The notes: generated by a model from the letters alone, not told the origin. A DNA stretch of 22,495 nucleotides from Clostridia bacterium (GCA_900768525.1 CAAGDF010000082.1:1-22495), one strand, 5' to 3'. Counted from the stretch's first letter, positions 13,717 to 21,643 are shown. Program-made: numbers and translations.

Positions 13717-16700
13717 TTATACCGGCTCGCCGAAAATCTCTTCAAACTGTTCGGCGGTCATAAGAATTCTGCGCTTGTTGTTATCGCCGACGGAAGAAAT
13801 ATAACCTTTGGCTTCGAGCGCGTCGATAATCTTACCCGCTTTGGGGTAGCCTACGCCGAGCCGCCTTTGCAGCAGCGAAATGCTGACGTTGCTGCCCTGA
13901 ATGGCTATACGCATCGCTTCTTTGATATAACTGTCCTCAACAACGGTCGGACGAATAGGTTTGGCGACCTCAGCCGAACCCGCGCCCGATACGTCGACCG
14001 GATCGGTATCGATTTCGGCTTCGCTTTCTTCGCCGAGTCTTTTAATTTCTTCCAAAGCGCATTCGTCGTAATAATTCTTATTTTTCTCTCTTACGAATTT
14101 GCAAACGTTGTTAACCTCTTCGGCGCTGATAAACGAGCCTTGAGCACGTTCGATAGAAGGCATTTTCCCTACCTTATAGAACATATCGCCGTCGCCGAGC
14201 AGTTTTTCAGCACCCGCTTCGCCCATAACGACCATTGCGTCGGTCGGGCTGGACATTTTGAACACGATACGCGACGGGAAGTTTGTCTTGATAGAACCGT
14301 CTACTATATCGGTAGTAGGTCTTTGGGTTGCGAGAATGATATGAATACCCGCCGAACGAGCTTTAGCAGCAAGTCTGCCGATCGCTACATCCATATGCTT
14401 TTTATCGCTTACAGCCATAAGGTCGGCAAACTCGTCTATTATGATAAGAATTCTGAACATTTTCTTATCACACTTGGCTTGCGCTACGTAATTGTTGTAT
14501 TCATCGATATCACGCACCATCACTTCGCTGAATTTGAGATAACGGCGTTCCATTTCGCCGACCATCCAGTCGAGCATAGCACTTGCTTCTTTTTCCTCGG
14601 TGAAAATCTCGCCGAAAAGCAGTTCGGGAATTCCGCGGTAAACGGAGAACTCGACAAGTTTCGGGTCGACAAGTACTATACGCAAATCTTCGGGCGAGTA
14701 TTTATATATAAGGCTTACGAGCAAGGTGTTGAGGAACACGCTCTTACCTGTACCCGTTGCGCCTGCGACGAGCAAGTGCGGCATTTTGGCAACATCGGCA
14801 ACGAGCGGTTTACCTACCATGTCCTTGCCGAGCGCGAACGAGATAGAACTCGGCTTTGCGTGCCTGAATTCTTCCGACGCCATTATTTCTTTTACACCGA
14901 CGGGCGAAAGAACGGAGTTAGGAACTTCAAGACCGATTCTCGACGTGCCGGGAATAGGCGCGATAATTCTTATTCGGCTTTTCGCTTCCATCCAAAGGTT
15001 AAGATCTTCGTATTTTTCCATAACCTTACGCATAGGAACACGCGGCGGGATCTGAATTTCAAACCGAGTGAGCGACGGACCGACTTTTATATCGTAAATG
15101 CTTGCGTCTATATTCGGATTGTTAAGTATTTGCAAAATGGTTTCTTTACGCGAATTTTGCTCTTTTATGATTTTTGCCTGCACCACCGGATCCGGCTTGT
15201 AGTCCTTGAGCAAATTCAGCGGCGGGAAAGCAAACTTGTAACTCTTGGGAATGTTATTGATGGGGTTGTCCTTTTCTTCGTCGGTTTGCATAGCCGTCTG
15301 CGTGCCCGTTCTCGGTGCGGCAGCCGAACTTGCAGCCGTGCTTTCGGCGGTTTTTGCAGCCGAAGTCGAGTTTGTTTCGCCTCTTGCGGTATCGCCTTCA
15401 TGCGTGCCGTCGGCTTCGGGCATACCCGTGCTTTCGGCGAACGGACGCCTTACGCCGCCATCCGTCGGGCGGGTGTACGAAGGTCTTTCGATCGGCGTTT
15501 CTCCGTGCGCCGTATCGCTAGAATAAGCAGGGTTACGGCGATAGCGTTCTTCTCCGCGTTCAACGCCGTCGTAATCGTCCGGTCTATCCGAACGGTTTTC
15601 GGTTTCGGTAGCCGAAAGGTTTTCTTTGCCTGTCAGATCGCTGCTGTGGCGATGATCGTCTGTTCTTCTTGACATATTGTTTAATTTACGCAATACAGCC
15701 GCGTTAGGCGTATTACCCTCTTCCTCTTCATCGTAATCGAACGGATAAGAACTCGTCGCGGTTCTTCTTTCCTCCGCGGAAGCCGAACGAGACGAAGGTT
15801 TTTCAACCTCTCCGTCCGTATCGTTGTAACCGCGCGGAGCATCGCTGCGCATACCGCCGCGGGGAATATCGTTTTCTTCACGTTCTTCATATGCCGACGA
15901 ACGCTCGCGCCCGCCGTAATCTCCTCTGCCGTAATCATCCCTGCCGCAATCATCCCTGCCGCCGCGTTCCGAATAATCTCCGCGGGAAGCAGAACGACCG
16001 TAATCAGATCCGCCGTCGCCATCGTTTTCGGTATCTGAATCGTAAGAAGACGAATAGCTTTCGCCCATACGTTCGTCGCGCCCGTATGAATCCGCGCGTC
16101 GCTCGGGGCGGGTGAACCTGTCGCGGTTGTAGTCGTCGGTTTCGGAAGCGTCCGAACCTCTCCGTCCGCTTGCTTCGTCGAAAGCGTCTATCCTGCCGCC
16201 GCCTCTGCCGCCCTCGTTTCTTATAACGTAAACATTGCTGTCGGGGGCGGAAACGTTCATATCGATTCCGTCGTCCTCAGGCTCGTAAGGCACGCGTCTT
16301 GCGGTATCGCCCATAGGAGATTCCACCTTGATACCGCGCATTTCGTACGGTCTGCGGATATAATCGACTTTTTCGGCAAAATCTTCGTCGTAACTGTCGG
16401 CATAAGAACTGCGACCGCCTGTTTTTGCCGAACCGTCGCCGAAAAGTAATTTTAAACTGTATTCTTTTTCTTTATCCTGTTTTTCTTTCTCGCTCTTCAA
16501 CTTGAAATCGCCGTTTATGCCGAACGCCGAACGCGACGGCTCAATCGGGACATCAGCCGAGGGCGCACCGTCCGCGGCAGCTGTTTCGGTTGCCGGCGCT
16601 GCGGGTGTTTCTTTTGACGGCTTTGCGGTTTTTTCGGCTTTTGCCGTTTTGCGCTCCGCCCTTGCCTTGCCCGAATTTGCAAACATATTCGAGATAGGCG

Positions 16701-17214
16701 TTCTGAAAAGAAACACGGTAAGCAGCATGAGCGCAAGCGCGCAGGTTATATATACGCCGATATTGCTTAAAACCAAATGCAACGGATATGCGGGCAAAGC
16801 GAAAAGCACGCCGCCGGGCGTTGCCGAGGCAAAACCGACGCCGCTTTGGTAACACTGCGACAAATACTCGGAAAACTCGATCGACGCCATTTGCGTCATA
16901 GCTGTTTGCAGTATCGTTATAATGAAAAACGCGTATAAAAGCGCGTAAATGATTACCGCCTTTATAGATTTTTTGGTTTTGAAACCGATTACGCCCTTAA
17001 CGCCGAGATATATACCCCCGATTAAAAGCGGAAAAGACATGTACCCCGCCACGCCGAGGAAAAATTTGCGCACGACAAGACCGAGGTCGCCGAACAATGC
17101 GTCACCCGTGACAAGGCATATAAAAGACAGTGCGCTAAGCAGAGCGAACGCCATTGCGAACAACTCCACGGATAAATATGACTTTGCTTTTGTTTTCTTT
17201 TTTTTGTCTGCCAT
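13717..17214 (-). CDS. ftsK: DNA translocase FtsK/SpoIIIE with very long disordered linker
   Basis: FtsK/SpoIIIE pumps chromosomal DNA through the division septum. The 1165-residue protein has four membrane helices (about 14-38, 44-73, 82-105, 142-170). A long, low-complexity linker (about 175-650) is rich in Asp, Arg, Ser, Gly, Tyr and Glu. The RecA-like motor has Walker A GATGTGKS (about 817-824) and Walker B ILIIIDEFADLM (about 923-934). The C-terminal gamma winged-helix domain (about 1090-1155, SISLLQRRLGVGYPKAGKII) reads oriented sequence signals. Family members are usually 750-850 residues; the excess is in the linker, which includes a 15-base tandem repeat. ATG 17214 follows GGAGG at 4 bases. 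It heads the block down to recA and cysE. A very long frame on the opposite strand is its shadow. Confidence 0.95.
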   Translation of the reverse strand: MADKKKKTKAKSYLSVELFAMAFALLSALSFICLVTGDALFGDLGLVVRKFFLGVAGYMSFPLLIGGIYLGVKGVIGFKTKKSIKAVIIYALLYAFFIITILQTAMTQMASIEFSEYLSQCYQSGVGFASATPGGVLFALPAYPLHLVLSNIGVYITCALALMLLTVFLFRTPISNMFANSGKARAERKTAKAEKTAKPSKETPAAPATETAAADGAPSADVPIEPSRSAFGINGDFKLKSEKEKQDKEKEYSLKLLFGDGSAKTGGRSSYADSYDEDFAEKVDYIRRPYEMRGIKVESPMGDTARRVPYEPEDDGIDMNVSAPDSNVYVIRNEGGRGGGRIDAFDEASGRRGSDASETDDYNRDRFTRPERRADSYGRDERMGESYSSSYDSDTENDGDGGSDYGRSASRGDYSERGGRDDCGRDDYGRGDYGGRERSSAYEEREENDIPRGGMRSDAPRGYNDTDGEVEKPSSRSASAEERRTATSSYPFDYDEEEEGNTPNAAVLRKLNNMSRRTDDHRHSSDLTGKENLSATETENRSDRPDDYDGVERGEERYRRNPAYSSDTAHGETPIERPSYTRPTDGGVRRPFAESTGMPEADGTHEGDTARGETNSTSAAKTAESTAASSAAAPRTGTQTAMQTDEEKDNPINNIPKSYKFAFPPLNLLKDYKPDPVVQAKIIKEQNSRKETILQILNNPNIDASIYDIKVGPSLTRFEIQIPPRVPMRKVMEKYEDLNLWMEAKSRIRIIAPIPGTSRIGLEVPNSVLSPVGVKEIMASEEFRHAKPSSISFALGKDMVGKPLVADVAKMPHLLVAGATGTGKSVFLNTLLVSLIYKYSPEDLRIVLVDPKLVEFSVYRGIPELLFGEIFTEEKEASAMLDWMVGEMERRYLKFSEVMVRDIDEYNNYVAQAKCDKKMFRILIIIDEFADLMAVSDKKHMDVAIGRLAAKARSAGIHIILATQRPTTDIVDGSIKTNFPSRIVFKMSSPTDAMVVMGEAGAEKLLGDGDMFYKVGKMPSIERAQGSFISAEEVNNVCKFVREKNKNYYDECALEEIKRLGEESEAEIDTDPVDVSGAGSAEVAKPIRPTVVEDSYIKEAMRIAIQGSNVSISLLQRRLGVGYPKAGKIIDALEAKGYISSVGDNNKRRILMTAEQFEEIFGEPV
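15913..15957. repeat. 15-bp tandem repeat in the ftsK linker (three units)
   Basis: Three adjacent units of the form GCCGTAATCATCCCT (15913-15927, 15928-15942, 15943-15957), differing at 1-3 positions. On the coding strand they encode RDDCG, RDDYG and RGDYG. Such a unit can expand or contract without shifting the frame. Confidence 0.75.
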
Positions 17215-17257
17215 AATACCTCCGCCCCACGCAGCAAGTAAACTTTCTCATAAACTT

Positions 17258-17287
17258 ATTATAACATGAATACTCGCGCGCACGCAA
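17258..17287 (-). promoter_or_regulatory. Probable promoter of ftsK
   Basis: Minus strand: -10 TATAAT at 17263-17258 with an extended -10 TG, and a -35 TTGCGT at 17287-17282 (18-base spacer). It lies about 45 bases before the ftsK start, in the gap shared with the divergent plus-strand genes. Confidence 0.65.
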
Positions 17288-17387
17288 ACGTTTTAATAAA
17301 AAATAACCGATTTACTTTTATGATTTTCAAACATTTGTTCAAGTGGCGCGCCGCCCTTGCATTTTTTTCTCAACGACGGTTTTTAGG

Positions 17388-17416
17388 TTGCACGCGCCCG
17401 CGCCGTGTGATATAAT
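17388..17416 (+). promoter_or_regulatory. SigA-type promoter of the 17.5-19.2 kb gene pair
   Basis: -35 TTGCAC at 17388-17393, spacer of 17, -10 TATAAT at 17411-17416 with an extended -10 TGA. The first start codon is about 50 bases downstream. Confidence 0.82.
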
Positions 17417-17469
17417 CTTTGTATTGCTTGCCTGCGTATCGGGCATAAGCCGAGGCAATGGAGTTACTT

Positions 17470-18042
17470 ATGAAAAACGCTTGGAAAACTCTTAAACTTA
17501 TAGTATATTTTATCGCGGGGTGCCTGATTATGGCATTCAGCGAACAGGTTATGGAATACGTGGTAATACTCGTCGGTGCGGTAATGACCGTTTACGCGAT
17601 AGAAACGATCATCGTTTCGATTTTTAAAAAAACCGTTCTGCACGAGGATAACGAGTTGTTCGAGGGACTTATCCTTATTCTTCTTGCAATCGTCTTACTG
17701 TTTACGGATAAGAATAATCTTGAAAAAGTGTGTGTAATCTGGGCGATATGGTCGATCCTGAGAGAAACCGAAGAGATCAAAGAATGTCTGCACGATAATT
17801 TTCATAAAAACCCGCCGAAATTTACAAAAGTCTTTCATTATATTCACTGCGTCGAAGCGGCGATCGTGATCATTTTGTCGCTCGTAATGCTGCTTTCGCC
17901 GACCGAAAAAACAGCGCACACGCACATAATACTTTTAGGTCTTGAACTTATACTCGAAGTAGCATTCCCGCTTATGAATACGATTGCAGAGAAAATTTGC
18001 AGAAGAACAGAACATAAAAACGCCGAAAAAACGGCGTACTAA
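17470..18042 (+). CDS. Small multi-helix membrane protein (DUF308/HdeD-like architecture)
   Basis: A 190-residue protein with about six membrane segments in two sets of three: near residues 8-25, 28-50, 62-78, then 115-137 and 143-165. A hydrophilic charged stretch (RETEEIKECLHDNFHKNPPKF) lies between the halves, and the tail is basic. The layout, with an FxxGxxxM-like first helix, recalls the HdeD/DUF308 family of acid-resistance-related membrane proteins, but I see no decisive motif. I chose ATG 17470 because GGAG lies 7 bases upstream; an in-frame ATG at 17458 has its possible site only 2 bases away. It is followed 23 bases later by the next gene and is probably cotranscribed with it. An ACGCCG/CGGCGT hairpin covers its 3' end (18020-18037). 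Confidence 0.68.
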   Translation: MKNAWKTLKLIVYFIAGCLIMAFSEQVMEYVVILVGAVMTVYAIETIIVSIFKKTVLHEDNELFEGLILILLAIVLLFTDKNNLEKVCVIWAIWSILRETEEIKECLHDNFHKNPPKFTKVFHYIHCVEAAIVIILSLVMLLSPTEKTAHTHIILLGLELILEVAFPLMNTIAEKICRRTEHKNAEKTAY

Positions 18043-18065
18043 AAAATAAGCGGCGAGGTGATACC

Positions 18066-19157
18066 GTGAATTACGAAAAAAACGCAAATAAACATTATGA
18101 ATATATAGTTTCGGCGGCAAAATCACACAAAAACGCCGGAAATGATTTGTATTACGACGCATGGCTTTTGTATGCGCTTTGCAAATATTTTTCCGTTTGC
18201 GGCAAGCCCGCGGCTTATTCCGAGCAAATAGAAAAAGCCGTGCTCGCCCCCGAAAAAACTTTTAACGCCTGCGACGCAAAATCGGTTAAAGCCTATTCTG
18301 TTGCCGCTAAAGCGCTTTGCCTGTTCGCAAAAACCTCGTCGGACGACAATGCAAAAAAAGCGGCAAACAAGATTTTCGATTTATTGATTGACGGATTTCA
18401 TTTCACCGAAAACGAGCGCGGCGAGGATACCGAACTTGCCGAAGCGTACTGCGGAGCGATTTCCGCAATAGCCGACCTTTACAAAAACGACAAAAACAAA
18501 GCCGTGGCTTTCGCTATGGATAACCTGCGCTTTTTTATTGACGAAAACTACCGCTTTTCCGATAGCGAAAGTGCGTTTAACGGTGCTATAGGGCTACTTT
18601 TGTTATCTTCTTGCGACGCAAGTTTGCTCGTTCCCGCGCTGAACTCGGGCAAGAAATTTGCAGCGATGAACGGCAATCTCGACTACTCGTTCAATCTTTC
18701 TTTTAAAGAAAACGACACCGCCGACCCCGTCGCGACCTCGCTTGCGATGAACTTTTATACCATGCTCTATAAAACAACGGGCGACAGATTTTTCCTGTAT
18801 ATGGCAAGGCGCATATGGTTTAACGCCATGCAATTTTTTGAAAGGCTCGGCGGTTTTGTGGGCTTTAACAATCCCCCTTGCGCGCCGCAAGGCTTGCTAT
18901 CGATAAAAACATATAAAGAAGAAAAACGCACGCCGCAATTTTGCGAAGGGCTGTGCGCTTACGAAAAAAACAAGGAACTGTTCGCCGAATACGATGCGCC
19001 CGTAAAAAAAGATCCGCGCGGAAGATATATAGTTGACGATAAAGTTTTTGCGCGCGAACTCGGCGAATATTTCGGGCGCGACCTTATAGAGATCCCCTCG
19101 CTTTTATCTTTCGACGAGGAAACCGCACGCGGATTCAAATTTAAACTGCTTTTTTAG
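18066..19157 (+). CDS. Unknown helical protein, possible alpha/alpha-toroid
   Basis: A 363-residue soluble protein with no signal peptide or membrane segment. It is almost entirely helical in appearance, with repeated paired helices containing aromatic and small residues (DAWLLYALCKYF, YSVAAKALCLFA, DPVATSLAMNFYTMLYKTTGD, FLYMARRIWFNAMQFF). The pattern, and the GFVGFNNPP and RTPQFCEGLCAY segments, suggest an alpha/alpha-barrel fold like that of some glycoside hydrolases and lyases, but I can name no catalytic residue and assign no reaction. The start is GTG 18066 with GAGGTG about 6 bases upstream. It is the second gene behind the 17388 promoter and converges on the lipoprotein gene; two dispersed-repeat copies and a terminator separate them. 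Confidence 0.7.
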   Translation: MNYEKNANKHYEYIVSAAKSHKNAGNDLYYDAWLLYALCKYFSVCGKPAAYSEQIEKAVLAPEKTFNACDAKSVKAYSVAAKALCLFAKTSSDDNAKKAANKIFDLLIDGFHFTENERGEDTELAEAYCGAISAIADLYKNDKNKAVAFAMDNLRFFIDENYRFSDSESAFNGAIGLLLLSSCDASLLVPALNSGKKFAAMNGNLDYSFNLSFKENDTADPVATSLAMNFYTMLYKTTGDRFFLYMARRIWFNAMQFFERLGGFVGFNNPPCAPQGLLSIKTYKEEKRTPQFCEGLCAYEKNKELFAEYDAPVKKDPRGRYIVDDKVFARELGEYFGRDLIEIPSLLSFDEETARGFKFKLLF

Positions 19158-19170
19158 TTTTTACACCAAA

Positions 19171-19197
19171 AAGCCCGCCTATAAGTCGATTATCTGC
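19171..19197 (+). repeat. Dispersed repeat copy G
   Basis: Core CTATAAGTCGATTATC at 19179-19194. Its left flank, ACACCAAAAAGCCCG, and right flank, TGCAT, match copy B as well, so the two share about 35 bases with few differences. Downstream CGACTTAGCGG (19216-19226 region) can pair with CCGC and TAAGTCG of the repeat in a bulged hairpin. Confidence 0.82.
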
Positions 19198-19252
19198 ATT
19201 TTTATGTCTATTTTCCGACTTAGCGGCAAAATCTTATTAAAAGCCCAATATA

Positions 19253-19278
19253 TCAAGCTATAAGTCGATTATCGGCTG
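19253..19278 (+). repeat. Dispersed repeat copy H
   Basis: Core CTATAAGTCGATTATCGG at 19258-19275, perfect, 79 bases after copy G and in the same orientation, within the gap between two convergent genes. AGCC/GGCT arms about 19241-19278 give a weak outer stem. Confidence 0.82.
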
Positions 19279-19283
19279 TTATT

Positions 19284-19319
19284 AAAAAACGCCTTACCTT
19301 ATCGGTAAAGCGTTTTTTT
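19284..19319. terminator. Bidirectional intrinsic terminator between convergent genes
   Basis: AAAAAACGC-C-TTACC (19285-19298) pairs with GGTAA-A-GCGTTTTTTT (19304-19319) around a short loop with one mismatch. A-tract left and T-tract right make it functional for the plus-strand pair ending at 19157 and for the lipoprotein gene ending at 19337. Confidence 0.85.
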
Positions 19320-19336
19320 GTTTGGATTCAGTTCGA

Positions 19337-20371
19337 TTATTCGTTTGTTTCGCCGCCTGTTTCGCCGCCTTGTTCTCCGCCTTCGACGGGCTCTCCGCCT
19401 TCGGGCGGCGTGGGTTTGGAGGCGTTATAATCTTCAACGGCTTTTCCGATAAACTCGTCCATATCGAATATATATGTGTCGAATGCGAGGACGTAAGTTG
19501 TTTCGCCTTTTTTGACGATAAGTTCCGTTCTGCCGACAAAGCCGTCGCTCAATGCATATCTGAATTTATACTCACCTACATTCAACAGAACATATGAAAC
19601 GTTATATTTATCGGGCTCGCTCATAGAGAACGTCATGGCTAAGCCGAGTTGCTTTTGCTGAATTTCGTCCGCCTTGAGGCTGTAATAAACGTCGGCGGTC
19701 AAAGTATCGGTATGAATATCGAGAATGAAATAGATATAGTCGGAATCTATAGTCGTAAATTCTTCGGTTTCGGGATCGATCTGAATGTAAAGTGAATTTG
19801 CGCCGACCATACCATCCATGCCGACAAGTTCAAACGGAGTATATTTGAACGTTTTGCCCGTTTCGCGCTCTACGGTTGCAAGCGTCTGATCGTTTGAAAC
19901 CATTTTGTAGGCAATGGCGGATTCTTTAATCTGAACGCAACCCGAACTTATGGACGGCGTGCCGAAATTGAGCATTTTTTCACTTGCGTAGAATCCCAGT
20001 TTTCTCCACTGATCGATTGCTTTTTCTTTGTATTCGATGAATTTGTAATAGCCGAGATTGTCTTCATCCTCGATAAATCTTACGCGAAGCTCGCTGCAAG
20101 CCGTTTCGGTTTCGTTATCGCCGTAAACGCGAAAACCCTTTCCGTCCTCGGTTATTACGAGATATTCGACAATGCCGTCGCGCTTGATAAGGTCTATCGC
20201 CTCACCCGAAGAATCACGCCCTTCGGTCTTTTTTTCAAGCTTATACGTGCCTACAATATCGCTCTTTTTGCCGCTTTGCGTCTGATAACATCCAATCAGC
20301 TGAAAAAATCCGCCGAGCATTACGCACGCAAGCATTACGCTGCAAACTTTTTTTATTACGTTTTTAAACAT
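19337..20371 (-). CDS. Unknown secreted lipoprotein
   Basis: A 344-residue protein with a signal sequence and lipobox LIGC (Cys 28), so it should be lipid-anchored on the outer face of the membrane. After the Cys comes YQTQSGKKSDIVGTYKLEK, like the beginning of a lipocalin- or DUF-type beta domain that measures a 'Gly-Thr-Tyr' start; the remainder alternates short strands (ITEDGKGFRVYG, YIQIDPETEEFTTID, DYIYFILDIHTDTLTADVYY) consistent with two beta-rich halves. The C-terminal tail is Pro/Gly/Glu-rich (GGEQGGETGGE), probably unstructured. ATG 20371 has GGGAGG at 7 bases. It has its own promoter (20426-20454) and shares a terminator with the convergent pair. No function can be given. Confidence 0.78.
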   Translation of the reverse strand: MFKNVIKKVCSVMLACVMLGGFFQLIGCYQTQSGKKSDIVGTYKLEKKTEGRDSSGEAIDLIKRDGIVEYLVITEDGKGFRVYGDNETETACSELRVRFIEDEDNLGYYKFIEYKEKAIDQWRKLGFYASEKMLNFGTPSISSGCVQIKESAIAYKMVSNDQTLATVERETGKTFKYTPFELVGMDGMVGANSLYIQIDPETEEFTTIDSDYIYFILDIHTDTLTADVYYSLKADEIQQKQLGLAMTFSMSEPDKYNVSYVLLNVGEYKFRYALSDGFVGRTELIVKKGETTYVLAFDTYIFDMDEFIGKAVEDYNASKPTPPEGGEPVEGGEQGGETGGETNE

Positions 20372-20425
20372 TTTCTTCCTCCCTGATTTGATAAGCCGGA
20401 CGGTTTTCCGCCCGCCTTTTTTGTC

Positions 20426-20454
20426 ATTATACCATGTAATTTAACTATTGTCTA
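20426..20454 (-). promoter_or_regulatory. SigA-type promoter of the lipoprotein gene
   Basis: Minus strand: -35 TAGACA (20454-20449), 17-base spacer, -10 TATAAT (20431-20426) with an extended -10 TG. It ends 55 bases before the start codon. Confidence 0.82.
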
Positions 20455-20519
20455 CACTTTTTATGGTGAGTTTTCACAAAACCATAATAATTCTCACACC
20501 GCTTTAACATTTATACCGT

Positions 20520-20558
20520 AAAAAATAACCGCACGCTGCTATAAAAACAGGCGCGGTT
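20520..20558 (-). terminator. Intrinsic terminator of the GDPD gene
   Basis: On the minus strand AACCGC and GCGGTT (6 bp) close a stem, with an inner CTG/CAG helix across a small internal loop, followed by ATTTTTT. It lies 19 bases after the GDPD stop and isolates it from the lipoprotein promoter. Confidence 0.78.
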
Positions 20559-20576
20559 TTAAGCCGATCGATATTT

Positions 20577-21302
20577 TTAATCTTTTGACGGATCGATATT
20601 TTCAAATACTATATTATGTCCCATTGAGTAAGCCGTTTTTTTGCGTTCTTCGGTATTTATCGTCCAGCGCATTACGGGCAGTTTTGTTTTTATTGGAAAC
20701 TCCTCTATTACATAATTTATAAAATCGGGTTTGGAAAGGCAGTTAAGCAGCAGTTTCCTTACGACAAGGTATTTGGGGTAAGACAAAGATTTAGGTCTTG
20801 CGCCGCCGAGCTGACCGCGCAAATACTGCGGGCGCAACTTTCTTACCCGCTGCATGATAAAAGGATCGAAAGACTGGACCGCAAATTCGCCCTTGTAGTT
20901 ATCAAGCAGTTCCGCCGTCTTTTTCTCGATACCGCTGTGCTTTCCGTCGCGCTGTTGCTTGATTTCGACAAGAATCGGCGTTCTGCCGTTGACAAAATTC
21001 AAAAACTCTTCAAAAGTCATAACGCCGTCGTCCGTATCGCAAACTTTAAGTTTTCTCACTTCTTCGAGCGTCATATCCCGTATGAGTTTATCGACACCCG
21101 TAACGCGCTTTGCGTTATCGTCGTGGAAGCAAACGGGCACGCCGTCTTTTGTGAGCTGAACGTCCATCTCTATAGGATAACCCGCCTCGATTGCCCGCGC
21201 GTATGCCGTGCGCGTGTTTTCGCCGGCACCGTTTCCGTGCAAGCCCCTGTGCGCTATCGGAAGATTTATTATCCAACTGTCGGGTTTTATTCTGCTTTTC
21301 AT
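20577..21302 (-). CDS. Glycerophosphodiester phosphodiesterase
   Basis: A cytosolic, 241-residue GDPD-family enzyme that hydrolyses deacylated phospholipid diesters to glycerol 3-phosphate and an alcohol. The family's catalytic and metal-binding residues are all visible: H18-R19 in IAHRG, E28-N29 in GENT, E45 and D47 in PIEMDVQLTKDG, and H60 in CFHDD, with a later EIKQQ and a W near the end. There is no signal peptide, so it is probably the intracellular UgpQ type. ATG 21302 follows a moderate AAAGGGG site at about 6 bases. It stands alone between lepA (divergent) and the lipoprotein gene. I saw no convincing promoter for it in the 21303-21400 stretch. Confidence 0.9.
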   Translation of the reverse strand: MKSRIKPDSWIINLPIAHRGLHGNGAGENTRTAYARAIEAGYPIEMDVQLTKDGVPVCFHDDNAKRVTGVDKLIRDMTLEEVRKLKVCDTDDGVMTFEEFLNFVNGRTPILVEIKQQRDGKHSGIEKKTAELLDNYKGEFAVQSFDPFIMQRVRKLRPQYLRGQLGGARPKSLSYPKYLVVRKLLLNCLSKPDFINYVIEEFPIKTKLPVMRWTINTEERKKTAYSMGHNIVFENIDPSKD

Positions 21303-21401
21303 ATAACACCCCTTTATATGCCGTTCACGTTACACCGCCGCGACTTACGCCCGAAAACGAGCAAAAACGCACCGCGTTATACCGCGAAGCACCTGAATAT
21401 C

Positions 21402-21550
21402 ATTACAAAACGTACCTTGTTATTGTACAACAAAAACAGAGCAGTTGCAAACGATTATGCCTAACTATACCTAAAATATACTTACAAAACACGTTTTATT
21501 ATCGTAGTTTATCATTGTACGCCGATAAAGTAGTTGCAAACGTTTGATTA
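21402..21550. repeat. Imperfect direct duplication upstream of lepA
   Basis: Two segments, about 21402-21459 and 21481-21550, share blocks in the same order: TTACAAAAC (21403, 21482), ATTGTAC (21422, 21514) and AGTTGCAAACG (21443, 21532). The second copy leads into the lepA promoter. Spacing between blocks differs, so this is an old or degenerate duplication. The rest of the 21303-21643 gap holds no gene. Confidence 0.5.
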
Positions 21551-21572
21551 TTCGGCAAAAAAAATATATAAT
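21544..21572 (+). promoter_or_regulatory. SigA-type promoter of lepA
   Basis: -35 TTGATT at 21544-21549, spacer of 17, -10 TATAAT at 21567-21572. It gives a leader of about 65 bases with a GCGGCG (21589-21594)/CGCCGC (21619-21624) hairpin enclosing a small GCAA/TTGC hairpin, upstream of the start codon. Confidence 0.78.
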
Positions 21573-21643
21573 ATGTTAACGGAATTATGCGGCGGCTCGC
21601 AAGGTTTTGCTTTTAACGCGCCGCAAATTATATCGGTGAATAT

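Noticed and set aside
13216..15672. Very long (818-codon) open frame on the plus strand opposite ftsK and rimO
   Set aside because: It lies antisense to two clearly conserved genes, its product is Phe/Arg/Cys-rich without any motif, and it has no ribosome binding site. It is a by-product of codon bias.
18020..18037. Terminator at the end of the first gene of the 17.5-kb pair
   Set aside because: The ACGCCG/CGGCGT hairpin lies inside the coding end and is followed by an A-rich, not T-rich, stretch on the coding strand.
3116..19278. CRISPR array
   Set aside because: Repeat copies are scattered over 16 kb with unequal spacing and lie inside genes; no cas genes.
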